The translations under genes were made by a program, and so were the position numbers. Below, piece by piece: positions 17,018 through 25,160 of a stretch of DNA of 39,898 nt. The stretch's first letter is position 1; each line of letters opens with the position of its first letter. The notes under the pieces are model-generated. The model saw only the letters and a program-made list of their open reading frames with translations, had not been told where the DNA came from and ran no database searches. The stretch is from a virus, in the IMG/VR virus record IMGVR_UViG_3300025674_006908, positions 1 to 39,898 of that record; one strand, written 5' to 3'.

Positions 17018-17697
17018 AAATAGGTTTTGTAGTTACAGCTCATTGGTCGGATGAATATAGACCAAATGGTAATGAATTTATCAAACGATTTTGTACGACA
17101 TTAAAGGAACACTGTAAATATGACTATCGATTGTATATTATGGATAATGCATCGACATACAAAATAGATGTTCCTATAGACTCAATATACATCCGTATTG
17201 ATGACCAACGAATCGGTGGGATTACTAGCGCATGGAACCAAGGAATTAATCAAGCATTTACGGATGGCTGTGATGTTGTTGTTAATTGCAATGATGATTT
17301 ATACTTTAATGAATCGATTAATGCATTTTTGAAGTATGTATGTGATGATTATAATATCGACGTCATTTACAGTATATTATCAAATGGAATTCTAGGAGGA
17401 TCGCAGAAATCAAATGCACCCGGCAATGGAATACAACATAAATCATGTACTAATGCACATACATGTATTAATGGATTTATGTTTGCTATGACCCGAGAAC
17501 ACTATGAAAAATACCAATTTACGCAAACGCAGTATTTTAATAAAAACAATCAACACAACGGCGGAGACGGTAAGTGGGGTGGTCAAGAGGGACAATTTAT
17601 AGAAAATTCTAGCAAAGGATTATTTGGTAAAGTTGTTAATGAATGTTGGCTACCACATGACAAACACCGTGGTTGGAAACAATTAGTAGGACAGTAA
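17014..17697 (+). CDS. GT-A glycosyltransferase family 2-like
   Basis: A 227-residue GT2-like transferase. It has an N-terminal Rossmann-like strand MKIGFVVTAHW, LYIMDNASTY (cf. DnxS.D of GT2), GGITSAWNQGINQAF and a metal-site candidate VVNCNDDLYF. The C-terminal NGGDGKWGGQEGQF segment could be the acceptor-side ED-like motif. It is coupled upstream by ATGA, and its TAA overlaps the next ATG (TAATG at 17695-17699). Confidence 0.82.
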   Translation: MKIGFVVTAHWSDEYRPNGNEFIKRFCTTLKEHCKYDYRLYIMDNASTYKIDVPIDSIYIRIDDQRIGGITSAWNQGINQAFTDGCDVVVNCNDDLYFNESINAFLKYVCDDYNIDVIYSILSNGILGGSQKSNAPGNGIQHKSCTNAHTCINGFMFAMTREHYEKYQFTQTQYFNKNNQHNGGDGKWGGQEGQFIENSSKGLFGKVVNECWLPHDKHRGWKQLVGQ

Positions 17698-18446
17698 TGA
17701 GAACAGAAGATACGAATACTACTTACGAACATCTTTGTAAGATGTTAGATAATAATAAACGTATATACTATAGCAGATTCGGCGATGGCGATTTTTATAT
17801 AATGAATGGCCGCAGAGAGAAAATGCATCAACATTCGCCTGAGCTGGAACGAGAATTGACAGAAGCATTTCTCATTGAAGACCCATTGTATTTAAGAGGC
17901 GCTATGGTTAACTATCCTCCGGAACCTGGCATGAGACCAGGGTTATTTGCTCCGCCTTCAGATAATAGTATGATAGAACATTGGCTGATTAATAATCAAA
18001 AGATACCGCCATCGACTACTTTTTATAGTCATATCATGTTCCATTATATCTCAGTATTTAAACAAGATAAAATGAAACATTTTCTAAACACGTATATACG
18101 TCCGCGTACTAAAATGTTTATTGGTGCAGTGCCTAAAGAGGCAATTGAAAAATTAGTTGGGCCGATCGATTTTTACGTTAATGTCCCAGAACGCGATGCA
18201 TATTATACAATCGATGATTGGTACCCATCTATCTTAGAAAATATAGATAAAGTGGATTTATGTCTTCCAGCAGCAGGAATGGCCGGCCGTGTTATTCAAA
18301 AACGATTATGGAAGTTAGATAAAGATATACATTCAATTGATTTAGGGTCTGTTATTGACGCGGCCTGTAATGTTTCATCTAGAACCTGGATTGATCTTGT
18401 CGACCAAGGCGATGCCAGCAGTAAAATTTCAAATTTATTATTATGA
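17697..18446 (+). CDS. GT-D-like glycosyltransferase (DUF1792/SP_1767-type)
   Basis: A 249-residue product counted from the ATG at 17697, which overlaps the upstream stop; an upstream in-frame TTG at 17673 is less likely. It contains IYYSRFGDGDFYIMNG (cf. the RxGDGE motif of DUF1792) and a C-terminal AAGMAGRVIQKRLW...IHSIDLGSVIDA segment matching the family's closing strand. DUF1792 proteins of streptococcal glycosylation clusters are GT-D enzymes. The coding sequence is clearly less AT-rich than its neighbours (lines near 17900 and 18400 reach about 48-50% G+C), suggesting later acquisition together with the next gene. Confidence 0.68.
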   Translation: MRTEDTNTTYEHLCKMLDNNKRIYYSRFGDGDFYIMNGRREKMHQHSPELERELTEAFLIEDPLYLRGAMVNYPPEPGMRPGLFAPPSDNSMIEHWLINNQKIPPSTTFYSHIMFHYISVFKQDKMKHFLNTYIRPRTKMFIGAVPKEAIEKLVGPIDFYVNVPERDAYYTIDDWYPSILENIDKVDLCLPAAGMAGRVIQKRLWKLDKDIHSIDLGSVIDAACNVSSRTWIDLVDQGDASSKISNLLL

Positions 18447-19027
18447 TTATAAACAAAACATTAGTAGATGCTATTAACTTAACGTCGTATGTACACTTGA
18501 TCTCTCGTAAAGATCATAAGCCAATTTTTCTAGCACCAGCCGGTGAAAATCATTATAAACTATTAGCTTATATTGCCACTCAATTAAATAATAAACTGAT
18601 TATTGAGTTAGGTACGCATGAAGGAACGAGTAGTACGGCATTAGCTATTAATAAGTCGAACAAAATAGTTACATTCGACGTAAAAGATATGTATACGGTG
18701 ACAGTCCAGCCTTCAAATGTAGAACGTAAGATTGGTAACATATTTAAACTGGGCATGCAAGATGTATTATTGCAGTCCGCAGTTATTTTCTTAGATACTG
18801 CTCATCGCGGAGATTTTGAATGGGAAGTATATTCGTTTCTTAAAGAGAACGACTATAAAGGCATTCTAGTCTTAGATGACATTCATTGGAATGACGCCAT
18901 GAAAAAGTTTTGGGAAAAAATTGATACGATTAAATATGATGTCACGCATTTAGGCCATGGCATTTGCCCGGATGGGATTGCCGGTACCGGGATTGTAGAT
19001 TTTTCGGGAGAATTAGAAATTATATGA
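18443..19027 (+). CDS. Class I SAM-dependent methyltransferase-like protein
   Basis: A 194-residue Rossmann-fold methyltransferase (Methyltransf_24-like). Motif I is IIELGTHEGTSSTALA (about 53-68), motif II IVTFDVKD, and a late IFLDTAHRGDFEWEVYSFL/ILVLDDIHWND pair resembles small-molecule or sugar O-methyltransferases. It is likely to methylate a sugar of the glycan made by its neighbours (inference). Like the preceding gene it has a higher G+C content in parts. Its stop ends the first half of the island; a 50-nt gap with a promoter follows. Confidence 0.78.
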   Translation: MIINKTLVDAINLTSYVHLISRKDHKPIFLAPAGENHYKLLAYIATQLNNKLIIELGTHEGTSSTALAINKSNKIVTFDVKDMYTVTVQPSNVERKIGNIFKLGMQDVLLQSAVIFLDTAHRGDFEWEVYSFLKENDYKGILVLDDIHWNDAMKKFWEKIDTIKYDVTHLGHGICPDGIAGTGIVDFSGELEII

Positions 19028-19041
19028 ACATAATGAAATAA

Positions 19042-19071
19042 CTTTGAATATGTAACTTTTTTTATTATAAT
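19042..19071 (+). promoter_or_regulatory. Phage promoter, -35 CTTTGA / -10 TATAAT, leaderless
   Basis: CTTTGA (19042-19047), 18 nt, TATAAT (19066-19071). The ATG at 19078 is 6 nt after the -10. An earlier in-frame ATG at 19072 overlaps the -10, so the promoter decides in favour of 19078. It drives the second half of the glycan island. Confidence 0.68.
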
Positions 19072-19077
19072 ATGTAT

Positions 19078-19680
19078 ATGAAGAAAATATTAGCAATAGC
19101 ACCTCACACGGATGATATTGAATTAGGTTGTGGAGCTACATTACATAAACATAAAAGCGAATATCAGATTGATGTATTAGCAATAACAGCAGCACAGCCA
19201 TTAGCAGTCGGCGACCCAGTTCAAGAATTTTATAATGCAATGAAAATTATAAATGCAAACGTTACTTTCTTAGATTGGAAACCTAGAATATTAAATGAAG
19301 TTCGACAAGAATTATTAGATTATTTTTGGAAACTACAACAAGAAAATCATTATGATATAGTATTTTGTCCATCGTCATATGATCATCACCAAGATCATCA
19401 AGTTGTATATGAAGAAACGTTTAGAGCATTTAAACATTCAACTATATTGGGATATGAACTGCCATGGAATAATCGAACATTTAGAACTGATGTTTTTATA
19501 TCAGTAGATCATCAAGATTTAGATGCTAAAGTTCAAATGCTAGATTGTTACAAAACACAACAAGAACGTGCATTTATGTGTAAAGATTATGTATTTGATA
19601 TTGCACGTACAAGAGGATTACAAGTTAAACGAAAATATGTGGAGGCGTACGAAGCAATTCGTGTGATTGATTTATTATGA
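19078..19680 (+). CDS. PIG-L/LmbE-family deacetylase
   Basis: A 200-residue zinc-dependent N-deacetylase of the PIG-L/LmbE family, which removes acetyl groups from N-acetylglucosamine-type sugars. The zinc and catalytic motif PHTDD (9-13) lies in the N-terminal strand, and the second metal motif HHQDH is at about 103-107. Start 19078 is chosen because the promoter -10 occupies 19066-19071 and the product then begins MKKILAIAPH, typical of the family. It probably deacetylates a sugar intermediate of the local glycan. Confidence 0.9.
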   Translation: MKKILAIAPHTDDIELGCGATLHKHKSEYQIDVLAITAAQPLAVGDPVQEFYNAMKIINANVTFLDWKPRILNEVRQELLDYFWKLQQENHYDIVFCPSSYDHHQDHQVVYEETFRAFKHSTILGYELPWNNRTFRTDVFISVDHQDLDAKVQMLDCYKTQQERAFMCKDYVFDIARTRGLQVKRKYVEAYEAIRVIDLL

Positions 19681-21041
19681 AAAATGTAGTATTTTGGATT
19701 GGTGTTAAGTCTCAAGACCCCGCACTAATAGAATTAAAAGATTATGGCGACTGGTCATGGATGGATTATTCAAAGAAAACATGGGAATTTTGGTGTAAAA
19801 GAAACAATGTCGAATTTGTTCATTATGATACAACTTCAGATTCTGATGTATTCAATCATTTAGTAAATTGGCAACGTTGGTTTGATGTATTTGATGTATT
19901 AGAATCGCGCGGCATTGATTATGATCAGATATTGTTAGTAGATGCATCATCAATGGTACATTGGAATGCTCCTAATTTTTTCGAAATTTCAGATAGAAAA
20001 TGGTGTGCATTTAGAGCAAATGAAAATATGCGTTGGTCAATGCAATCAACAGATGGTTATAAATCATTGTTTCCTGATGTTAGTTTTGAATACAATGATT
20101 ATGTAGCATCCGGCTTTGCAATATTCAATAAAGACCACAAACCTTTCTTAGAAGAACTTAAAAAGTTTTATCATAGTAATTATGATGAAATAATGCATAT
20201 ACAACGAACAGTTAAGCGCGGAAGTGATCAGCCAGTAATTAACTATATGTTACGTAAAATGAATATTGACATTAATATACTTCGCCTACCATATGCAGCT
20301 AATCATTTATATAGAAGAGAGATGTTAGTTCATAATTGGCAGTTAAATGAAGATCCAATGCCATTCTTTTTAAAATATTTACATATATGGTTCTTCTCCG
20401 GACTGCCGAATCGAGGCAAAGATAGAACTAATTTAATGTCGCAAACATGGAACATTATTAAACATTATTATGATGATAATTTTGTTTTGAATCATGTTAA
20501 ACATAAACACGAATATGTTAAAACAACAACATATAAATTCAAACAAGATTTAGTTAATATTTTAGGAACTAACTTTAAAAATAAAACTATTTTAGAACTG
20601 GGTTGTTGTAGAGGCGATACAACCAGAGTATTTGCAGATTTATTCAAAAAGGTAATTGCAGTTGATATTAGTGAAGATAATATAGAAGCCGCTAAAGATA
20701 AATGTAAAGATGTTAGTAATGTAGAATTTATTACTGCTGATGTATATAAAACATTTACATATCCAGACAACATCGATGTAGTATTAATTGATGCTAGTCA
20801 TGAACAATCACAAGTATATCAAGATATAAAAAATATTAATGAACGATATAATTCTCCAGTAATTATATTAGATGATTTTGGTAATGGTAATGACATACAA
20901 AATGCCGTAATACAAGCATCAAATGATGGTATCATTCGTGTATCAAAATATATTGGAGAAAATGCAGGATATAAAGTTAAACGATTAAATGGCGAATTAA
21001 TTGAATTTAATGGAGCTGAAGGAGTAATTTGTAATTTATGA
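19677..21041 (+). CDS. Fusion: GT-A glycosyltransferase-like domain plus SAM methyltransferase
   Basis: A 454-residue two-domain protein. The N-terminal part (about 1-265) matches the neighbouring GT-A protein at 21038: W-E-F-W-C, WQRWFDVFDVLE, DYDQILLVDAS and a GSDQPVINY segment. The C-terminal part (about 285-454) is a class I methyltransferase: ILELGCCRGDTTRVFA (305-320), VIAVDIS (D330), FITADVY and VVLIDASHEQ. The GT-A metal motif reads D89-A-S91 rather than DxD, whereas the neighbour keeps D-A-D. The glycosyltransferase half may therefore be altered or inactive, used as a binding module for the methyltransferase. Confidence 0.82.
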   Translation: MKNVVFWIGVKSQDPALIELKDYGDWSWMDYSKKTWEFWCKRNNVEFVHYDTTSDSDVFNHLVNWQRWFDVFDVLESRGIDYDQILLVDASSMVHWNAPNFFEISDRKWCAFRANENMRWSMQSTDGYKSLFPDVSFEYNDYVASGFAIFNKDHKPFLEELKKFYHSNYDEIMHIQRTVKRGSDQPVINYMLRKMNIDINILRLPYAANHLYRREMLVHNWQLNEDPMPFFLKYLHIWFFSGLPNRGKDRTNLMSQTWNIIKHYYDDNFVLNHVKHKHEYVKTTTYKFKQDLVNILGTNFKNKTILELGCCRGDTTRVFADLFKKVIAVDISEDNIEAAKDKCKDVSNVEFITADVYKTFTYPDNIDVVLIDASHEQSQVYQDIKNINERYNSPVIILDDFGNGNDIQNAVIQASNDGIIRVSKYIGENAGYKVKRLNGELIEFNGAEGVICNL

Positions 21042-21811
21042 AAAATATAGTATTCATAGTAGATGTAAAGTTACAAGGATCTGGTAGATGGGCGGGAACA
21101 AGAAGTGATCCATATAAATTTAGTATTGCTGCTTGGAAAGAATGGTGTAAAAATAATAATGCTGAATTATTTGTTTTAAATCAAGAAGTATTACCACACG
21201 ATCATATGCCAATATCATGGCAACGATATTTTATTTTTCAGTTACTAGAAGCAAATGAAATTGAATATGACCAAATTTTATATGTAGATGCTGATACTAT
21301 TCCGCATCCGAATATGCCCAATATATTTGATATAAGTGAACGTAAATTTTGTTTTGTTCATAATGAAGGAAGTTATGATTGGGTACTTCGTAGTATTGAA
21401 AATTATTCAAAATATTTTTTTAATGGTTATATGATACCATGGGATTACTATTTTGATTCTGGCGTATTATTGTTTAATAAAAATCATAAAGAATTTTTCA
21501 ATCAGATTATTTCGTTTTTCGATGATAATAGAGAGCAACTATTAGCAGCAGAAAAAACATGGCACGTTGGAACCGACCAAACACCGGTGAATTTTTTAGT
21601 TCATATGAATAACATTGATTATAAAGTTTTAGATTATCAATGGAACATGGTTGATATGTATCGAAAAGAATTATTGCAAGAAGATCTGCCATTTACTAAA
21701 GCTGGTTGGATATATCAATACAACAGTATTCCAAATAATAAAGAAGATGCATTAACTTATTATTGGATGGAAAAAACATTTAATCATTTATATAAAGGAA
21801 TAACAATATAA
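21038..21811 (+). CDS. GT-A glycosyltransferase (nucleotide-diphospho-sugar transferase)
   Basis: A 257-residue GT-A protein with an intact DxD, YVDADTIPH (D84, D86), preceded by a WQRYFIFQLLEANEIEYDQI helix-strand. A C-terminal GTDQTPVNFL segment is typical of nucleotide-diphospho-sugar transferases (GT8-like and plant-type). It is a paralogue of the N-terminal half of the preceding fusion protein, so a duplication followed by fusion to a methyltransferase is likely. Coupled upstream by ATGA and downstream by TAATG. Confidence 0.85.
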   Translation: MKNIVFIVDVKLQGSGRWAGTRSDPYKFSIAAWKEWCKNNNAELFVLNQEVLPHDHMPISWQRYFIFQLLEANEIEYDQILYVDADTIPHPNMPNIFDISERKFCFVHNEGSYDWVLRSIENYSKYFFNGYMIPWDYYFDSGVLLFNKNHKEFFNQIISFFDDNREQLLAAEKTWHVGTDQTPVNFLVHMNNIDYKVLDYQWNMVDMYRKELLQEDLPFTKAGWIYQYNSIPNNKEDALTYYWMEKTFNHLYKGITI

Positions 21812-22320
21812 TGGGTGTAGGTAACGTTTCTATTTCAGATGAATGTATAAACTTTATACGAACTATAATTCCTGATGGTAGTACAATATTAGAATTAGGT
21901 AGCGGAAATGGTACAGTACGTTTAAGCAAATATTTTAAATTATACTCAGTAGAAAATCAAACAGAGTGGATGAACGCATTTCCTAATAATACTACATATA
22001 TCAATTGTAAAACTAAGTATTATGATAATGAGTTTACTGCACCAGATGTTGTTGGTAAGCAAACAGCATGGTATGATCCAGAAGATCTTTTACCTAATTT
22101 GCCAAAAAACTATGATATGATATTAATCGATGGTCCAGGCGGTCATTGGGGTAGAGGTGGATTTCTAAAATATATTGAACACTTTAATACTAATGTTCCT
22201 ATTATATTTGATGATGCAAATCGAGCTGCTGAAATTGATTTGATGATTAAAGTATCAGAGCAAATTGATCGTACATATAATATTTTAAATATAGATAAAT
22301 CAGTAGGTTATATTTTATGA
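21811..22320 (+). CDS. Small class I methyltransferase-like protein
   Basis: A 169-residue protein with motif I ILELGSGNGTVRLS (about 30-43), a VENQTEW motif II and YDMILIDGPGG (about 100-110), the usual D at the end of strand 4. It lacks an obvious substrate-specific insertion. It is probably a methyltransferase for the island's glycan, but it could be a related Rossmann enzyme. It overlaps the next gene by ATGA. Confidence 0.7.
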   Translation: MGVGNVSISDECINFIRTIIPDGSTILELGSGNGTVRLSKYFKLYSVENQTEWMNAFPNNTTYINCKTKYYDNEFTAPDVVGKQTAWYDPEDLLPNLPKNYDMILIDGPGGHWGRGGFLKYIEHFNTNVPIIFDDANRAAEIDLMIKVSEQIDRTYNILNIDKSVGYIL

Positions 22321-23285
22321 AAACAAAATTTGCAATCGGCTGTTTAGTACAGTGGTATGAAGTTAATATCATTGAAGAGTATTTAGAAACTCTCCGAGAA
22401 AGTATATTACATTATGATGGAGAAGTTAATGTTGATATTTTAGTTTGTAAAAATCAAACATTAGAAAAGTGTATTGATGATGATACTTTAGAAAAATGTA
22501 TTGATTCAATTACCGTTTCAACAATCAAATATTTTAATAATTCAACTAGATTTAAATTCCGTTTTAATGTTACGGATGATTTAGTAACAATCGCAGATTA
22601 TCGAAGAACATTCAATGAAAAATATTGTGATATAGCAGACGTATTAGTTTGGGGCGAGAGTGATATGTTAGTTCCAAAACAAATGTTTACTACATTGGAT
22701 ATGTTACATCAACATCAATCTACACAAACATCTAAATATTTAGCAACATTCGGTATTTGTAAAATGTGGGATGATTCTTGGAAACCATTAGAACATGTTG
22801 ATTTTACAGACAAACCATTTATTGATGGAGATACTAAGAATTGGTGGAGTCTTCGGTATACAATGAATAAAGATGAAATGAATGAATTTAATGATAAAGT
22901 TGAAGAGTTAAATGTTACTACAATAAGTCCACATAAGTATAATGGATGTGGATTAGTCATTTCATCGGAGGTAATCAAAGCTGGCGTTAATATACCTAAA
23001 TCAGTATTCTTTGTTCATGAAGATACAGCATTTATGTTGATGACACAACGTGTATTAGGCAATATCCCGCAATATCATTTTAAAAATATATTATTGGTTC
23101 ATAATAGAAAGCACCCTAATAAACGCAGTTATATACAAGGTGAAGAAGGAATTGATAAAACAGATACTGGTGCATTGCGAAAAGCACATAGTTGGTATCA
23201 AAATGCTAATAAAGCGTGTGAATCAAATTGTTATAATTTATTTAATTCAGCATATAAATCATTAACTTGGAACGATGTATTATGA
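22317..23285 (+). CDS. Probable GT-A-fold glycosyltransferase-like protein
   Basis: A 322-residue protein. The segment ADVLVWGESDMLVPKQMF resembles a GT-A strand ending in a metal site (ESDM, cf. the HSDM and HADM motifs of the two GT2 proteins downstream). A later FFVHEDTAFML resembles the acceptor-side ED motif. An imperfect tandem repeat (LEKCIDD/LEKCIDS) lies near residue 50. I class it as glycosyltransferase-like from these motifs and its place in the operon. Its start overlaps the upstream stop. Confidence 0.6.
   Translation: MKTKFAIGCLVQWYEVNIIEEYLETLRESILHYDGEVNVDILVCKNQTLEKCIDDDTLEKCIDSITVSTIKYFNNSTRFKFRFNVTDDLVTIADYRRTFNEKYCDIADVLVWGESDMLVPKQMFTTLDMLHQHQSTQTSKYLATFGICKMWDDSWKPLEHVDFTDKPFIDGDTKNWWSLRYTMNKDEMNEFNDKVEELNVTTISPHKYNGCGLVISSEVIKAGVNIPKSVFFVHEDTAFMLMTQRVLGNIPQYHFKNILLVHNRKHPNKRSYIQGEEGIDKTDTGALRKAHSWYQNANKACESNCYNLFNSAYKSLTWNDVL
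22461..22506 (+). repeat. Imperfect 27-nt-period tandem repeat inside a coding region
   Basis: TTAGAAAAGTGTATTGATG (22461-22479) recurs as TTAGAAAAATGTATTGATT (22488-22506), giving two in-frame LEKCID units. The period is 9 codons, so copy-number change would keep the frame. Confidence 0.7.
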
Positions 23286-24295
23286 TAAAACTTAAACTTT
23301 CAGATGAAACAAATATGAAATGTTTTAGTGGATTAATTCATGCTAAAAACATATTACCTGATTATAGTATTGAATTAACAACTGATTCAAGTTATGATTT
23401 TGAATTGATTGATTCTAATCAGTTTTTTTCAACCGGTATGCCGTTTAATGATAGTATATCACGCGGAATTGAAAATTTACAAAACAAATCGGGAGACTAT
23501 TTTTTAGTTCATGGGGGTGATTCAACATCTATTGCTGGAGTGTATGAAGTATTTAAACAATCTAATGCAAAATATTTGTTTAAAAAGCAGTTATTAACTA
23601 GAGAAAAATATAACGATCCATCAACAATTGGAAAATGGTTTTTTGGTGCTGGATCTAAATTAGATAAATCATATAACTTGTCAGAGGAAGAATATTCTAA
23701 ACTTATGTTAACTGGATATAATGTTGGACATAATTGGCCTACACTTCATAATTTATATGATGTAAACTATAATCAGAAAGATATTGATGTAGCAGCAGTA
23801 TATCAAACATATATTCCCAAGGAAGTTTATGATCATGAAATTCGTACAGATATATTATATTCGAATCATCGTGAAGCTGCATGGAAACAATTGTCAAAAT
23901 TGCCTAATAGAAAAATTGTAGCACAACAAACAGATCCTAATACTATGCATCAAGTGTTACATAGATCAAAAATTTCCATATCCCCATATGGAATGGGTGA
24001 ACTTTGTTATCGTGATTTGGAATCAATTCAACATGGTTGTATTATGATTAAACCAAATATGGATTTTGTTATAACAGAACCAAATTTATTTATTGCAAAC
24101 GAAACATATATTCCTTGTAAGGTAGATTATTCAGATTTGCCAGATATTGTAGAAAACATACTAGGAAATTATCAAGATTATTTATATATTACAGAAAACG
24201 CGCGTAAAAAACTTGTAGAAAGTTATTCATATAATTCGGTAGCATTATATTGGTATAACTTTTTTGCAAATTTATCGGAAGTAAGTCATGCATAA
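23282..24295 (+). CDS. Glycosyltransferase-like protein, paralogue of the gene at 15021
   Basis: A 337-residue product from the ATG at 23282, which overlaps the upstream stop; an in-frame TTG at 23267 is a less likely start, since the paralogue also begins MIK(I/L)KL. The C-terminal half has ISPYGMGELCYRDLESIQHG and CIMIKPNMDF, like the donor-binding end of GT-B proteins. Shared segments with the 15021 product (GDYFLVHGGDSTSIAGVYEV and the YIPCKVDYSDL region) show common origin. The two differ enough to suggest distinct specificities. Confidence 0.75.
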   Translation: MIKLKLSDETNMKCFSGLIHAKNILPDYSIELTTDSSYDFELIDSNQFFSTGMPFNDSISRGIENLQNKSGDYFLVHGGDSTSIAGVYEVFKQSNAKYLFKKQLLTREKYNDPSTIGKWFFGAGSKLDKSYNLSEEEYSKLMLTGYNVGHNWPTLHNLYDVNYNQKDIDVAAVYQTYIPKEVYDHEIRTDILYSNHREAAWKQLSKLPNRKIVAQQTDPNTMHQVLHRSKISISPYGMGELCYRDLESIQHGCIMIKPNMDFVITEPNLFIANETYIPCKVDYSDLPDIVENILGNYQDYLYITENARKKLVESYSYNSVALYWYNFFANLSEVSHA

Positions 24296-25160
24296 GGTTA
24301 CAACTTGTATATCAACAAACAATAATTTAGAATATCTCAAACTTGCAATTAAATCTGTAAGAGAAAATGCTTATTATAAAGATCAACCCATTATTGTTCA
24401 TGCTGAAAATTGTACGGATGGCACGGATCGATGGCTTATTGATAATAAACTTAATTTAGATTTAGAAGTTTATATCGATCATAATGATAGTCCAAAAGGT
24501 ATTGGCGGCGGAATGAATTTTTGTGTGAGTAAATCAAAAACAGAATTCGTTAATATCATACATTCTGATATGTGGATAGCCCCAAATCAAGATTTAGAAT
24601 TATTACGTTTATTTGACAATATAGATGAGTCAGTACGACTAATAGCATCGTCATTTAGAATACAGCCTAAGATATTTCCAAATGACCCAGATTATAGACC
24701 AGGCACGGTGTTTGTTCCAATTGATGAATTTGGTGAGTTTCATCACAATTTTAATGCGGTCTGGTTTGATAAATGGGCAACTGAATTTTCAAAAGAAAAT
24801 GATGTTATTGTTAGAAAAGGTGGCGGCGCTGGGTTCTTTTGTAGAAAAGAAGATTATGAATGGATAGGCGGCAATGACCCTATATTTGCTCCAGCTTCTT
24901 GGGAAGATAAAGATTTATTTATACGTATGCAATTAGAAGGATATGAATTTAAAATGACATCTAAATCAGTAGTGTATCATTTTTCAGCGAGAGGTTCGCA
25001 TTTTAAAGATGATGATATTACGAAAAAATCTCAAAGACAAATTGATGCAGAACAAACAAATATAAGAAAATTCATACAAAAGTGGGGACGTTTACCAGAA
25101 GATGATGATCAAACTTTTGTAAAACCTATTCATGGGACAAATGTAAAAACAAGATTATGA
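24288..25160 (+). CDS. GT-A glycosyltransferase family 2
   Basis: A 290-residue GT2 protein. It has a TTCISTNNNLEYLKLAIKSV opening, NCTDGTDRWL (cf. the D-x-S-x-D-G-T region), and the metal motif as HSDMW (H92-M95). The second acidic site is GGNDPIFAPASWEDKDLFIR, with the WED typical of GT2 acceptor sites. A conserved tail (IRKFIQKWGRLPEDD) is shared with the next gene's product, so they are paralogues. Confidence 0.88.
   Translation: MHKVTTCISTNNNLEYLKLAIKSVRENAYYKDQPIIVHAENCTDGTDRWLIDNKLNLDLEVYIDHNDSPKGIGGGMNFCVSKSKTEFVNIIHSDMWIAPNQDLELLRLFDNIDESVRLIASSFRIQPKIFPNDPDYRPGTVFVPIDEFGEFHHNFNAVWFDKWATEFSKENDVIVRKGGGAGFFCRKEDYEWIGGNDPIFAPASWEDKDLFIRMQLEGYEFKMTSKSVVYHFSARGSHFKDDDITKKSQRQIDAEQTNIRKFIQKWGRLPEDDDQTFVKPIHGTNVKTRL

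Noticed and set aside
17673-17697. TTG start extending the GT-D-like gene upstream
   Set aside because: The ATG at 17697 overlaps the preceding stop as in most junctions here; the extension has no Shine-Dalgarno and adds eight residues inside the upstream gene. The same reasoning sets 23282 over 23267, 26380 over 26374 and 6609 over 6603.
19072-19077. ATG at 19072 as start of the deacetylase gene
   Set aside because: It overlaps the last base of the promoter -10 (19066-19071), so it would not be in the transcript; ATG 19078 gives the standard family start.
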